From positions 124,001 through 188,000 of the forward strand of contig NZ_LT629779.1 in NCBI RefSeq assembly GCF_900105535.1: DNA of 64,000 bases. The letters run 5' to 3'. Shown here one piece after another: positions 32,507 to 42,131 of this stretch. The translations under genes were made by a program, and so were the position numbers. The first letter of the stretch is position 1. Every line of letters begins with the position of its first letter. The stretch is from Pseudarthrobacter equi (GTDB lineage Bacteria; Actinomycetota; Actinomycetes; Actinomycetales; Micrococcaceae). Below the pieces are notes generated by a model, which did not search any database, was not told the DNA's origin, and worked only from the letters and a program-made list of their open reading frames with translations.

Positions 32507-33730
32507 CTAGACCAGGTGCGGTTCGTGCGCTGTGAGGTACTTGCGGCCGCTGAACGCCACCAGGATGGCAATTCCCATGGCCACGGCACCTGCGAAGAAC
32601 GGCACCTGGGGACCGAAGTGCTCACCCAGTTGCGCGGCCATGAACGGAGCCAGCGCGCCGCCCATCCAGCGGACGAAGTTGTAGCCGGAGGAAGCCACCG
32701 GCCGCGGGGAATCGGAGACGCCCATGGCAAGTTCGGTGTAGACGGTGTTGTTGATGCCCAGCAGGGCGCCCGCCACGATGACGAGTACGACGACGGCAGC
32801 CACCGAGTGCCCGGCCGCCAGTCCCAGCCCGGCCAGGTCCAGCAGCAGGACGAACAGGGTGCCGGTCAGCACCTTGACGGCACCGAAGCGGCGCTGCAGG
32901 ACCGGCGCGACGAACACGGAGAACACGGCCACGGCCACGCCCCAGCCGAAGAAGACGGCGCCGATTCCGTAGGCGTCCATGCCCAGGATGAAGGGGGTGA
33001 AAGCCAGGATGGTGAAGAAGCCGTAGTTGTAGAACAAGCCGCTTGCCGCCGTCGTACGCAATCCCTTGTGGCCAAGTGCCAGCAGCGGGTCGCGGAGGCG
33101 GACCTTGCGCTCCGGCAGCGGCGTCTTGGGCAGCAGCGTCAGCAAGGCGATGAATGCGGCGGCCATCAGGACGGCCGTGCCGAAGAACGGGGCACGCCAC
33201 TGCCAGCCGCCCAGCAGGGCGCCCAGGAGCGGGCCGAGCGAGATGCCAAGGCCCAGTGCGGCCTCGTAGAGGATGATGGCGATGCCGGCGCCGCCGCTGG
33301 CCACACCCACGATGACCGCGAGGGCGGTGGCGACGAAGAGGGCGTTACCCAGGCCCCAGCCGGCGCGGAAGCCCACCAGCTCATCCACGCTGCCGGACAG
33401 TCCGGAGAGCGAAGAGAACACCACGATGATGGCCAGGCCGATCAGCAGGGTTTTCTTGCCGCCGATCCGGGATGAGACGAAGCCGGTGATCAGCATCGCC
33501 AGGGCGGTGACCAGGAAGTAGCTGGTGAACAGCAGCGAAACCTCGCTGGGGCTGGCGTCCAGGTTGGTGGCGATCGCGGGGAGGATGGGGTCCACTAGGC
33601 CGATGCCCATGAACGCGAAGACCGCGGCCAGGGCGGTGGCCCACACAGCTTTTGGCTGTTTGAGGAAGGAGGCCTTTTCGGCCTGCAGGGTGTTCCCGGG
33701 TGCCTGCAGGGTGTCTGCTTGGCGGTTCAT
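32507..33730 (-). CDS. MFS exporter (DHA1-like) under MarR control
   Basis: A 407-residue, 12-segment MFS transporter. The N-terminal half shows GLVDPILPAIATNLDASPSEV in TM1 and the loop VSSRIGGKKTLLIG; the length and order fit DHA1 drug exporters. It lies 30 bases downstream of a marR gene on the same strand, so the pair is probably an operon in which the MarR protein represses both until a toxic ligand arrives. Confidence 0.88.
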   Translation of the reverse strand: MNRQADTLQAPGNTLQAEKASFLKQPKAVWATALAAVFAFMGIGLVDPILPAIATNLDASPSEVSLLFTSYFLVTALAMLITGFVSSRIGGKKTLLIGLAIIVVFSSLSGLSGSVDELVGFRAGWGLGNALFVATALAVIVGVASGGAGIAIILYEAALGLGISLGPLLGALLGGWQWRAPFFGTAVLMAAAFIALLTLLPKTPLPERKVRLRDPLLALGHKGLRTTAASGLFYNYGFFTILAFTPFILGMDAYGIGAVFFGWGVAVAVFSVFVAPVLQRRFGAVKVLTGTLFVLLLDLAGLGLAAGHSVAAVVVLVIVAGALLGINNTVYTELAMGVSDSPRPVASSGYNFVRWMGGALAPFMAAQLGEHFGPQVPFFAGAVAMGIAILVAFSGRKYLTAHEPHLV

Positions 33731-33760
33731 GGAGGGTGCTCCTAAAGGGGGTGCGGTGCG

Positions 33761-34195
33761 TCAGTTCTGGAGGGACGCGTTGATTTTGTCGATGACGGGC
33801 AGCGCCGCCGCCAGCGCTTCACGGTCCTGCTCGGTGAGTTCGCCGAGGAGTTCGGCCATGACGGCGTTGCGCCGCTGGTTTGCGGACTCGACGGCGGCGC
33901 GGCCTTCGGCGGTCAGGATGACGCGGACGGCGCGGGAGTCGGCGGGGTCGGGTTCGCGGCGGGCCAGCCCGGCGCGTTCGAGCTTGATGATCTGCTCGGT
34001 GGCGCTGGGTACCCTGACGCCGAGGTTGCGGGCGATCTCACCTACGCGGACGCCGTCGTCCAGCAGCATCTTGAGGGTGCTGAGCTGGGCGGCGCTGAGG
34101 TCTCCGTCCGCGTCGAGGCGGCGGACCAGGTAGACGCTGTGGCGCAGGGCTTCGCGGAAGCCTGCGGCGAGTTCCTGGAGCTTGTTCTCGTTCAT
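33761..34195 (-). CDS. MarR-family transcriptional regulator
   Basis: A 144-residue MarR protein: winged helix with LSAAQLSTLKMLLDDGVRVGEIARNLGVRVPSATEQIIKLERAGL and the wing DPADSRAVRVILTAEG. ATG 34195 and ATG 34198 are adjacent; the first operator dyad covers them. A -35-like TTGACT (34233-34228) and -10-like TTAGGC (34210-34205) with a 17-base spacer place the transcription start near the start codon. It likely represses itself and the MFS exporter. Confidence 0.9.
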   Translation of the reverse strand: MNENKLQELAAGFREALRHSVYLVRRLDADGDLSAAQLSTLKMLLDDGVRVGEIARNLGVRVPSATEQIIKLERAGLARREPDPADSRAVRVILTAEGRAAVESANQRRNAVMAELLGELTEQDREALAAALPVIDKINASLQN

Positions 34196-34197
34196 CA

Positions 34198-34226
34198 TTA
34201 GGCAGCCTAACATTTAGGCTACCTAA
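34198..34226. promoter_or_regulatory. Tandem MarR operator
   Basis: TTAGGC-A-GCCTAA (34198-34210) and TTAGG-CTA-CCTAA (34214-34226) are two adjacent dyads; AGCCTAA-cat-TTAGGCT between them is a third, overlapping dyad. They cover the marR -10 and start codon. Confidence 0.7.
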
Positions 34227-34243
34227 CAGTCAAAGATCCTTGA

Positions 34244-34765
34244 TTAGAGCGTGAGCTTCATGCCCTCGTGTGAGCCTTCAAACCCGAGGCGCTGGTAGAA
34301 CCGCTGGGCAGCCGTCCGCGTCTTGTGCGTGGTCAGCTGCACCAGCGAACAGCCCTGGCGCCTGGACTCGCCGATGGCCCACTGGATCATCAGGTTGCCG
34401 ATGCCCTGGCCCCGGAGAGTGCCGGCCACCCGCACGCCCTCGATCTGCGAGCGCCACGACCCTTGCCGCGAGATGCCGGGGAGGAAGCTCAGCTGGAACG
34501 TGGCAACCACCGGCCCAGAGGCTTCGCCGAGTGGCACCAGCTCGCCTACAACGAGCATGTGGCGGGGGTCGCCGTCGATCGCGTCAAAGGCCCGTTCGTA
34601 GGGCGCCATGTCCTGGCCCGCCTCGCGGCCCGCGCCCAGGGCGTCGTCGGCGAGGAGCTGCACGACGGCGGGCAGGTCCGCCCGCGTGGCGTGGCGGAGG
34701 CGGAAAGTCCCGCGCTCGACGTCGGCGGTCAGTAAAGGTTCCGGGGCACCAGCGGTTTCACTCAC
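34244..34765 (-). CDS. GNAT-family N-acetyltransferase
   Basis: A 173-residue acetyltransferase: the acetyl-CoA loop RGQGIGNLMIQWAI follows the strand IEGVRVAGTL, and TAAQRFYQRLGFEGSHEGMK closes the fold. GTG 34765 (SETAGAPEPLL after it) is chosen; a longer in-frame ORF to 34813 would run into repeat DNA. The substrate is unknown. A repeat-rich 62-bp gap separates it from the siderophore ATPase gene upstream on the same strand. Confidence 0.85.
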   Translation of the reverse strand: MSETAGAPEPLLTADVERGTFRLRHATRADLPAVVQLLADDALGAGREAGQDMAPYERAFDAIDGDPRHMLVVGELVPLGEASGPVVATFQLSFLPGISRQGSWRSQIEGVRVAGTLRGQGIGNLMIQWAIGESRRQGCSLVQLTTHKTRTAAQRFYQRLGFEGSHEGMKLTL

Positions 34766-34781
34766 CTGCCCAGCCTTGCAC

Positions 34782-34829
34782 GGGTGAGCGCGCGTTGCAG
34801 GAATACCCACCACAAGTGAGCGCGCGTCA
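34782..34829 (-). repeat. Tandem stop-codon-anchored repeat, locus 2
   Basis: On the minus strand ACGCGCGCTCACTTGTGG starts at 34827, inside the TGA stop of the siderophore ATPase gene, and a second partial copy ACGCGCGCTCACCCG starts at 34795, again a 32-base period. Orientation relative to the upstream gene is the same as at 30661-30715. Confidence 0.75.
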
Positions 34830-35588
34830 GGTGAAGTAGACGCCGATCCGGTGCGCGCCGATCTCCTCGATGCGGATGTCGATGTCGTAGACGTCGCGGA
34901 GCATGGCCTGCTGCATGATCTGCCGCGGGCTGCCCTGGTGGATCAGCCTGCCGTCCTTCATGGCCAGGATGGTGTCCGAGTAGCAGGAGGCGAAGTTGAT
35001 GTCGTGGACCACGATCACGATGGTCTTGCCGAAGTCGTCGGCGAGGCGCCGCAGGAGCCGCATCATCTCCACCGAGTGCTTCATGTCCAGGTTGTTCAGG
35101 GGCTCGTCCAGGAGCAGGTACTGCGTGTCCTGGGCCAGCACCATGGCAATGAAGGCCCGCTGCCGCTGGCCGCCGGAGAGCTCGTCCACGAACTTGTCCG
35201 CCATGGGCGTCAGGTCCAGGTGCGCGATGGCCTCTTCCACCTTGGCGAGGTCCTCCACCGTAGGCCGCCCGCCGGAGTGGGGGAACCGGCCGAAGGCCAC
35301 CAGGTCGCGGACGGTGAGCCGCATGGTGAGGTGGTTCTCCTGGCGGAGGATGGCCATGGTCCGGGCCAGCTGGCGGCTGTCCGTGGACGCGATGTCCAGG
35401 CCGCCCACGGAAACCTCACCTGAGCCCAGCGGCTGCAGCCGGCTGATCAGTGAGAGCAGGGTGGATTTGCCCGCGCCGTTGGGTCCGATGATCGAGGTGA
35501 TGCCGCCCTGCGGAATCTCGCAGCTGACGTCGTCGAGGACCGTCTGGCCGCCGTAGCTTTTGGAGACGTTGCGGACCGCGATGGTCAT
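34827..35588 (-). CDS. Iron-siderophore ABC transporter ATPase (FepC-like)
   Basis: A 253-residue ABC ATPase: Walker A IIGPNGAGKST (about 33-43), Q-loop in LRQENHL, signature LSGGQRQRAF, Walker B YLLLDEPLNNLD and H-loop IVVHDINFA. It belongs to the FecCD/FepC iron-chelate group and supplies energy to the two permeases encoded just upstream. ATG 35588 overlaps the preceding stop (ATGA). The tandem repeat begins at its stop codon. Confidence 0.92.
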   Translation of the reverse strand: MTIAVRNVSKSYGGQTVLDDVSCEIPQGGITSIIGPNGAGKSTLLSLISRLQPLGSGEVSVGGLDIASTDSRQLARTMAILRQENHLTMRLTVRDLVAFGRFPHSGGRPTVEDLAKVEEAIAHLDLTPMADKFVDELSGGQRQRAFIAMVLAQDTQYLLLDEPLNNLDMKHSVEMMRLLRRLADDFGKTIVIVVHDINFASCYSDTILAMKDGRLIHQGSPRQIMQQAMLRDVYDIDIRIEEIGAHRIGVYFT

Positions 35589-36622
35589 TTGAGCGAGCCT
35601 TTCAGCAGGAGGTAGAGGAAGAGGATGCCGCCCGTGAACTCGATGACCACGCTGAGCGCCGTGCCAAAGCCGAAGACTTTCTCCAGGACCAGCTGGCCGC
35701 CCACCAGCGCGATGGCGCCGATCAGCACCACAATGGGGAGCAGCCAGGCGTGGCTGAACCCGCGGCACAGCTGGTAGCCCAGGCTCACCACCAGGAGTCC
35801 GAAGAAGGTCACCGGGCCTACCAGGGCGGTGGAGACGGCCACCAGCAGCGAGCAGGCCAGCAGCACGCGCATCACCACCTTGCGGTGGTCCACGCCCACG
35901 TTGATGGCCACGTCCCGGCCCAGCGCCAGGACGTCAAGGGTGTGCCGGGCCCGCCAGACGGCAGCGCAGACGGCGGCGACGATCACCGCGGCGACGCCCA
36001 GCAGGGCGGGGTCCACATTGTTGAAGGACGCGAAGAACAGGTCCTGCAGGATGATGAATTCGCTGGGTTCCATCAGCCGCTGCAGGAGTGAGGAGAAGCC
36101 GCGGAACAGGCTGCCGAGGATCACTCCCACCAGCAGGAGCAGGTGCAGCGACCGCGTGGCGCCGGTGAACATCCAGCGGTACAGCAGTGCGCTGAAGGCC
36201 ACCATCAGCACCACCTCGACACCGAACTGCAGCGTGGGCGGGGCCGTCACCACGGCGGCGGCACCGAGGGCGAAGGCCATGACGGTCTGCACCAGGATGT
36301 ACAGCGAGTCGAAGCCCATGATGGACGGCGTCAGGATGCGGTTGGCCGTCACGGTCTGGAACAGCAGCGTGGATACGCCCACGGCAACGGCCACCAGCAG
36401 CATCGCGGAGACCTTGATGGCGCGGCGCGGCAGGATGTAGCCAACGTTGCCCTTGAGTTCGAAGAACAGGAAGAAGAGGACGACGGCGGCCGTCGCCGCG
36501 AGCAGGACGCCCAGCACGAGTTGGGGCGGGGCATTGCGGAGCCGGCGCCGGGCCGGGCCGCGGGACGGGGCCACGGCGGAGTCCACGGGAGCCGGGGAGG
36601 TCAGGGCGGGCGCCTTAGGCAT
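35585..36622 (-). CDS. Iron-siderophore ABC permease (FecCD family)
   Basis: A 345-residue membrane protein of the FecCD family with about nine to ten predicted segments after a 30-residue basic N-terminal tail. GFDSLYILVQTVMAF and the coupling-helix-type ALGRDVAINVGVDHRKV region are characteristic. It overlaps the companion permease gene by 8 bases and the ATPase gene by 4, so the operon is tightly coupled. It should form a heterodimer with the upstream permease. Confidence 0.9.
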   Translation of the reverse strand: MPKAPALTSPAPVDSAVAPSRGPARRRLRNAPPQLVLGVLLAATAAVVLFFLFFELKGNVGYILPRRAIKVSAMLLVAVAVGVSTLLFQTVTANRILTPSIMGFDSLYILVQTVMAFALGAAAVVTAPPTLQFGVEVVLMVAFSALLYRWMFTGATRSLHLLLLVGVILGSLFRGFSSLLQRLMEPSEFIILQDLFFASFNNVDPALLGVAAVIVAAVCAAVWRARHTLDVLALGRDVAINVGVDHRKVVMRVLLACSLLVAVSTALVGPVTFFGLLVVSLGYQLCRGFSHAWLLPIVVLIGAIALVGGQLVLEKVFGFGTALSVVIEFTGGILFLYLLLKGSLK

Positions 36623-37622
36623 TGCGTTTCCTCAGGATCAGGGCGAGGAAGAGGATGGCGCCCAGCACGGACATCACCATCCCCACGGGAACCTCGTAGG
36701 GGTACCGGATGGTCCGGCCGATGATGTCGCAGACCAGCACGAATGCGGCCCCGAACAGGGCGGTCCACGGGACGGCGCGGCGGAGGTTGTCACCGAAGAT
36801 GAGGGAGACGATGTTGGGCACCACCAGACCCAGGAAGGGTACGGCGCCCACGGTGGTGACCACCACGGCGGAGATCAGCGAGACGATCAGCAGTCCCAGC
36901 CGCATGGTGCGGGCATAGTTCAGGCCCAGGTTGGTGGTGAAGTCCTGTCCCATCCCGGCGACGGTGAACCGATCGGCGGCGAGCAGGCCCACCAGCATGA
37001 GCGCCGCGACGATCCAGAGCAGCTCGTACCGGCCGCGGAGGACGCCCGAGAAATCGCCGATCATCCAGTTGCTGAGCGTCTGCAGCAGGTCGTACCGGTA
37101 GGCGAAGAAGGTGGTGACGGCGGCGATGATGCCGCCCAGCATGATGCCCACCAGCGGAATGAGCAGGGTGTTCCTGGCGGGCAGCCGCCGCAGGATGGCC
37201 AGGAACAGGGCGGTGCCCAGCATCGCGAAAACGCTGGCTACCAGCATCTTGGCCAGCATCGGCGCGCCCGGGGCGAGGACGGTGACCACCAGGATGCCCA
37301 GCGTGGCGGACTCGACGGTGCCCACGGTGGAGGGTTCCACGAAGCGGTTCCGGGCCATGAGCTGCATGATCAGCCCGGCCACGGCCACCGCCATGCCTGC
37401 CAGCAGCACGGCCAACGTTCGGGGCACCCGGGAGATCCAGAAAATGTCGACTGTGTCCGCGTCCCCCGCGAGCAGTGCCGGGAGTGAGACGTCGCTGACG
37501 CCCACGAACATGCTTCCTGCGGCGAGGACCAGGACGGCACCTGCGGCCGCAGCCAGGCCCGCGTACTGGCGGGCCTGGCTGCGGGTTGCCGGCGCCTGGG
37601 GGCGCGCGGCGGTGATGGTCAT
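36615..37622 (-). CDS. Iron-siderophore ABC permease (FecCD family)
   Basis: A 335-residue FecCD-type permease. Recognisable blocks are SRVPRTLAVLLAGMAVAVAGLIMQ, RNRFVEPSTVGTVESATLG and GAVPFLGLVVPNIVSLIFGDNLR, the family hallmarks. It lies 18 bases downstream of the binding-protein gene and overlaps the second permease. Confidence 0.92.
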   Translation of the reverse strand: MTITAARPQAPATRSQARQYAGLAAAAGAVLVLAAGSMFVGVSDVSLPALLAGDADTVDIFWISRVPRTLAVLLAGMAVAVAGLIMQLMARNRFVEPSTVGTVESATLGILVVTVLAPGAPMLAKMLVASVFAMLGTALFLAILRRLPARNTLLIPLVGIMLGGIIAAVTTFFAYRYDLLQTLSNWMIGDFSGVLRGRYELLWIVAALMLVGLLAADRFTVAGMGQDFTTNLGLNYARTMRLGLLIVSLISAVVVTTVGAVPFLGLVVPNIVSLIFGDNLRRAVPWTALFGAAFVLVCDIIGRTIRYPYEVPVGMVMSVLGAILFLALILRKRNA

Positions 37623-37640
37623 GCTGTAGCCCGTTGGGGG

Positions 37641-38585
37641 TTAGGCGACGGAGCCGGCCACGGCGTCCACCATGGCCTTGACGTTGTTCAGGCCGTATCC
37701 CACGATGTACCAGCCTGCGGGGTCCAGGTTGATGACCTTGCCGTTCTTGGCGGCATTGGTGGACTGGACGAGCTCGTTGTCCAGGATGGCGTTGGCGGCG
37801 CCTTCGGTTCCGATGGCGGTGTCGCGGTTGATCACGTAGAGGAGGTCCGGGTTGGCCTGCTTGATGTACTCGAAGGAGATGGCCTCGCCGTGGGATCCCT
37901 CGGACTTCACGTCCGCCGCAGTGGGGACGCCCAGGACGTCGTGGATGATGCCGAAGCGGGACCCTGCGCCGTAGGCGGTCACTTCGCCTCCGGAGGTGAG
38001 AACGATCAGGCCCTTGCCGGCGGTTGCGGCCTTTGCTTTGGTGTCCGCCACGGTGGTGTCCACGGCGGCGAGCTTCTCCTCAACCTCGGCTGACTTGTTG
38101 AAGATGGTCCCCAGCTTTCCGGCCTGCTCCTTGAAGCTGTCCATGGGCTTGGCGGCATCGATGGAGAGGTCGATGGTGGGGGCGATCTTGCTCAGCTCTT
38201 CGTAGGCGCCGGCGGTGCGGCCGGAGATGATGATGAGGTCCGGGCTTCCCGCGCTGACGGCTTCGAAGTCGGGCTCCTTCAGGGAGCCGATCTTGGCGTA
38301 CTTGGCATCGGAGTACTTCTTCAGCGCGTCCGGGTAGGCAGCTTCCGGCACACCGGCAGGTTCAACGCCCAGGGCGTCCATGGTGTCCAGGACGCCGAGG
38401 TCGAACGTGAAGACCTTTTCCGGGTTGACCGGGACGTTGGCGGTGCTTCCCTGGGCGTGCTCGACGGTGATGGTGGAGGTTTCCGCTGCGGGGGTTGCCG
38501 TGGCGCTGCCGCCGCACGCAGTCAACGTCAGGAGGGCCGCCCCTGCCGCCATTGCCCCCAAATAGCCCTGCAGCCTCTTCTTCAC
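37641..38585 (-). CDS. Iron-siderophore binding lipoprotein
   Basis: A 314-residue periplasmic-type binding protein of the FatB/CeuE class. The signal ends in lipobox LTAC (Cys24); then come VEHAQGSTANVPVNPEKVFTFD, the DLIIISGRTAG block and the C-terminal WYIVGYGLNNVKAMVDAV. GTG 38585 is preferred (GGAG six bases upstream, normal signal length) over GTG 38597. An IdeR/DtxR-like box 62 bases upstream suggests the whole importer is induced by iron limitation. Confidence 0.9.
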   Translation of the reverse strand: MKKRLQGYLGAMAAGAALLTLTACGGSATATPAAETSTITVEHAQGSTANVPVNPEKVFTFDLGVLDTMDALGVEPAGVPEAAYPDALKKYSDAKYAKIGSLKEPDFEAVSAGSPDLIIISGRTAGAYEELSKIAPTIDLSIDAAKPMDSFKEQAGKLGTIFNKSAEVEEKLAAVDTTVADTKAKAATAGKGLIVLTSGGEVTAYGAGSRFGIIHDVLGVPTAADVKSEGSHGEAISFEYIKQANPDLLYVINRDTAIGTEGAANAILDNELVQSTNAAKNGKVINLDPAGWYIVGYGLNNVKAMVDAVAGSVA

Positions 38586-38646
38586 GATGTTCTCCACTCG
38601 GTAATAACGTCACAACTTCGTTGCCTAATAGAGCAGAGCCTATAAG

Positions 38647-38665
38647 TAAGGGCAGGCTAACCAAA
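38647..38665 (-). promoter_or_regulatory. IdeR/DtxR-type iron box
   Basis: TTTGGTTAGCCTGCCCTTA (minus strand) matches the 19-bp DtxR/IdeR consensus at 15 positions by my alignment, with an intact left half. A TATAGG -10-like box lies just downstream at 38644-38639, so the repressor would cover the promoter. Confidence 0.7.
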
Positions 38666-38702
38666 GCGCTTTTAGGCTGTTTGTGGGCGACATCACAGAA
38701 GA

Positions 38703-38736
38703 ACGACGCCGGCACTGGGGTCAGTGCCGGCGTCGT
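38703..38736. terminator. Terminator after mtlD
   Basis: A perfect 14-bp stem ACGACGCCGGCACT/AGTGCCGGCGTCGT with a 6-base loop. On the minus strand it is followed by TCTTCTGTG and it lies 70 bases after the mtlD stop. Confidence 0.8.
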
Positions 38737-38806
38737 CCTTGTGCATTACGTCGATGCAGTCATACGTCGGATGGTGCGGCAGGCAGCGTGCCGCCGGCTG
38801 CGGAGA

Positions 38807-39970
38807 TCAGGCGGAGGTGGTGGCCACCTCTGCCTGCCGTTCCTCCACGAGGGTGGACACGGCGTTGAAGAGCGGGTGGTCCGGTTCCAGGCCGGTGATC
38901 CTGGCGGTGGCGTCCGCCGCACTGCCCGACGCGAGGATGCCGGCCAGTTCGGTGGCCTCGGCGTCGGCGGGATCAGTGAACCGCAGCGCCGCTGAGATGG
39001 CTCCGAGCAGGGCCTCGGGCACCACGCCGCGTTCGGCCAGCTCGGCCGCGGGGCCGATGAACCGCTCGTTCCGGCTGAGCTTGCGCAGCGGGGCGCGGCC
39101 CACCCGGTTCACGGTGTCCGGCAGGTGCGGGTTGGTGAACCGGACCAGGATCTTCTGGACGTAGGCTTCCTGCTCGTCGTTGCTGAACCCGTGCTTGGCC
39201 ACCAGGAGCTGCTTGGTTTCCTCCAGCACTGCCCGCACGTCTTCCGCCACGTCCTGGTCCGCCATGGCGTCGGAAATCTTTTCGATTCCGGCTTCGAAAC
39301 CCAGGTAAGCGGCCGAGGCGTGGCCGGTGTTCACCGTGAACAGCTTGCGCTCAATGTAGGGCGCGAGTTCGTCCACGAAGGTGGCACCGGGGATCTCCGG
39401 CTCCGATCCGGCGAAGGCCGTCCGGTCGATGACCCACTCGTAAAAGGATTCCACGGTGACGTCCAGGCCCTGCCCGGCCTCCTGGTTGGGCACGATCCGG
39501 TCCACGGCGGTGTTGGCGAACACTGCTTGGCCGTCCAGCGCCCCGCCGGCGGCCTCCGGGCGGGAGGCCACCTCCCGGGCCAGGATGTCCGTGGCGTTGA
39601 TGGCGTTCTCGCAGGCCATGACCTGCAGCGGCGCCATCCCGGCCCCGCGGGCGGCAATGCCCCGTGCGATCACCGGTGCCACGAACTTCAGGATGTGCGG
39701 CCCCACCGCTGTGGTGACGATGTCCGCCGTCGCGATTTCCGTGATGAGTTCCGCTTCCTGGGTGTTCGAATTCAGGGCGCGGAAGTTGTCAACGGTCTGC
39801 ACGGCGGGGTTCTCCCCCACTTCATGGACGGCGTAGCTGTCCGCCGCCGCCAGCTGGGCAATGAGCGCGTCGGCGACGTCGGCGAACACCACCTCGTAGC
39901 CGGCGTTGTGCAGGAGAAGCCCCACGAAGCCGCGGCCGATGTTGCCGGCACCAAAATGTACAGCCTTCAC
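38807..39970 (-). CDS. mtlD: Mannitol-1-phosphate 5-dehydrogenase
   Basis: A 387-residue polyol-phosphate dehydrogenase oxidising mannitol 1-phosphate to fructose 6-phosphate. The N-terminal [19 protein letters not shown] is the NAD-binding loop; the central [29 protein letters not shown] (family signature region) and KHGFSNDEQ confirm the assignment. Its GTG start overlaps the mtlA stop by one base (TAGTG), so the enzyme is cotranslated with the transporter that makes its substrate. Confidence 0.95.
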   Translation of the reverse strand: MKAVHFGAGNIGRGFVGLLLHNAGYEVVFADVADALIAQLAAADSYAVHEVGENPAVQTVDNFRALNSNTQEAELITEIATADIVTTAVGPHILKFVAPVIARGIAARGAGMAPLQVMACENAINATDILAREVASRPEAAGGALDGQAVFANTAVDRIVPNQEAGQGLDVTVESFYEWVIDRTAFAGSEPEIPGATFVDELAPYIERKLFTVNTGHASAAYLGFEAGIEKISDAMADQDVAEDVRAVLEETKQLLVAKHGFSNDEQEAYVQKILVRFTNPHLPDTVNRVGRAPLRKLSRNERFIGPAAELAERGVVPEALLGAISAALRFTDPADAEATELAGILASGSAADATARITGLEPDHPLFNAVSTLVEERQAEVATTSA

Positions 39971-42033
39971 TATGCGTTGACCTTCCCGAAGAGCTCCAGG
40001 ACTTCATCCACGGAGCTGGCCGCCTCAAGGCGGGCCACCTGCTCCTTGTTGGTAAAGACCTTGGCAATGGAGGACAGGATGTGCAGGTGTTCGTTGTTGA
40101 CGCCGGCGACGCCCACCACAAATTTGACCTCCTTGCCGTTCCAGTCGATGCCCTGCGGGTAGCGGATCACCGAGACTGCCGACTTCCGGATGTGGTCCTT
40201 GGCGGCGTTGGTGCCGTGCGGGATGGCCAGGAAGCTGCCCATGTAGGTGGACACGGATTCCTCACGCTCGTGCATGGCGTCGATGTAGCCCTGGTCCACC
40301 GCGCCGCGGGCCAGCAGGAGCCGGCCGGCTTCGTCGATGGCGGCGTCGCGCGTGGTGGCTGTTCCGGTCAGGATGACGCTTTCACGGGCCAGGATCTCTG
40401 CCCCTCCCGCGGCCGGGGCGTCGGCGGCGTGCGCACCCTGGCCTGCGGCTGCACCAGCCGCGGCGCCAACTCCTGCACCGCCCGCTGCGGCGGCACCGCC
40501 GGAAGTTCCGGCACCCGCCTCGGCCGTGGCGCCGGCGTCGGCCGATCCGCCTTCGGTGTTGCTCTCCCGGACCAGGTCAACGATCTCGTCGTAGCGCGGG
40601 CTGTTCATGAAGTTGTCCACCGAGAAGTGCGCGGCGCTGGACGTAGCGGGCTTGGCCCGCTCGGTGAGGTCCTGGTGCGTGACCACAACGTCGTACGTGT
40701 CGCTGAGGTTGGCGATTGCCGAGTTGGTGACCTTGACATCCGGGAAACCGGCGGCCTTGATCTTGTTGCGGAGCACGGAGGCGCCCATCGCGCTGGAGCC
40801 CATGCCGGCGTCGCATGCGAACACGATGTTCTTGATGGGACCGGCCATCACGGCGGTTCCCACACCACCCGCACCGGTCAGGTGGGAGGACACAGAGCTC
40901 TTCTTGCCCTTCATCTCCTCCATGCGAGAGGTTGCGGCGTTGAGGTCGCCTTCGTCGCTGTGCTTGGTGGTCTTCATGATCACCGAGGCCACCAGGAAGG
41001 ACGCGGCCGTGGCGAGCAGGACCGCGAGGATCACCCCGAGGTAGCTGTCACGGGACGTCTGGGCGAGTACGGCGAAGATGGAACCCGGCGCTGCCGGTGC
41101 AACAAGGCCGGCACCGGTGACCGCCAGGGTGGCGATGCCGGTCATGCCGCCGGCGATGGCAGCCAGGACGAGCAGCGGGCGCATCAGGACGTACGGGAAG
41201 TAGATCTCGTGGATGCCGCCGAGGAAGTGGATGATTGCGGCACCCGGGGCAGAGGCCTTGGCCGCGCCCTTGCCGAAGAACATGTACGCCAGCAGGATGC
41301 CCAGGCCCGGGCCGGGGTTGGCTTCGAGCAGGAAGAGGATGGACTTGCCCTGCTCCAGCGACTGCTGGACGCCCAGCGGGGTGAGCACGCCGTGGTTGAT
41401 GGCGTTGTTCAGGAAGAGGATCTTGGCGGGCTCAATGAAGATGCTGGTGAGCGGCAGCAGGCCGTTGTTGACCAGGAACTGCACCACATTTCCGGCACCG
41501 GCGCTGAACGCTGAAACCACCGGAGCCACCGCATAGAAGCCCAGCATGGCGAGCAGGCCGCCCCAGATACCGGCGGAGAAGTTGTTGACCAGCATCTCGA
41601 AGCCGGGCCGGATCTTGCCGTCCCAGAGCGAATCGATCTTCTTCATGGTCCAGCCGCCCAGCGGGCCCATGATCATGGCGCCGATGAACATCGGGATGCC
41701 GGCGCCCACAATTACGCCCATGGTGCCGATGGCGCCCACCACGCCGCCGCGGACGTCGTAGACCATCTTGCCGCCGGTGTAACCGATCAGCAGCGGCAGC
41801 AGGTAGGTGATCATCGGCCCCACGAGGCCGAGGTTCGGCTTCCCGTCGGTTTCGCCGAAGCCGCCAAGCTGGGGAACCGGCAGCCAGCCCTTTTCGATGA
41901 AGAGGGCCGTGATGATGCCCCAGGCGATGAAGGCGCCGATGTTGGGCATGATCATTCCGGACAGGAACGTCCCGAATTTCTGGACGTGTACCCGAGCGCT
42001 GGTACGTGGCTTTGCAACTGTTTCTGTTGCCAT
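39970..42033 (-). CDS. mtlA: Mannitol PTS permease, fused EIICBA
   Basis: 687 residues. EIIC (about 15-355) is the membrane channel with the mannitol motif [11 protein letters not shown] (272-282). EIIB (about 395-490) carries the phosphorylated Cys407 in [15 protein letters not shown] 50-residue Ala/Gly linker (about 497-545) leads to EIIA (548-687) with active His606 in [12 protein letters not shown]. It imports and phosphorylates mannitol, using enzyme I from the divergent gene; no HPr gene is in the window. A small hairpin (TCCTGC/GCAGGA, 42053-42070) lies in the gap to the regulator gene. Confidence 0.95.
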   Translation of the reverse strand: MATETVAKPRTSARVHVQKFGTFLSGMIMPNIGAFIAWGIITALFIEKGWLPVPQLGGFGETDGKPNLGLVGPMITYLLPLLIGYTGGKMVYDVRGGVVGAIGTMGVIVGAGIPMFIGAMIMGPLGGWTMKKIDSLWDGKIRPGFEMLVNNFSAGIWGGLLAMLGFYAVAPVVSAFSAGAGNVVQFLVNNGLLPLTSIFIEPAKILFLNNAINHGVLTPLGVQQSLEQGKSILFLLEANPGPGLGILLAYMFFGKGAAKASAPGAAIIHFLGGIHEIYFPYVLMRPLLVLAAIAGGMTGIATLAVTGAGLVAPAAPGSIFAVLAQTSRDSYLGVILAVLLATAASFLVASVIMKTTKHSDEGDLNAATSRMEEMKGKKSSVSSHLTGAGGVGTAVMAGPIKNIVFACDAGMGSSAMGASVLRNKIKAAGFPDVKVTNSAIANLSDTYDVVVTHQDLTERAKPATSSAAHFSVDNFMNSPRYDEIVDLVRESNTEGGSADAGATAEAGAGTSGGAAAAGGAGVGAAAGAAAGQGAHAADAPAAGGAEILARESVILTGTATTRDAAIDEAGRLLLARGAVDQGYIDAMHEREESVSTYMGSFLAIPHGTNAAKDHIRKSAVSVIRYPQGIDWNGKEVKFVVGVAGVNNEHLHILSSIAKVFTNKEQVARLEAASSVDEVLELFGKVNA

Positions 42034-42131
42034 GTGATTTCCTAACCGTTCGTCCTGCTGCTCCGCAGGATGGTCCGATACTGACGACGACGTACTGCTG
42101 GTGGAACCGGGTGGGGCAGGTTGGTGCCGGC

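Noticed and set aside
30670..32730. A 686-codon minus-strand frame opposite the sugar porter
   Set aside because: It runs through two terminators and a sugar-porter gene with intact motifs; antisense composition.
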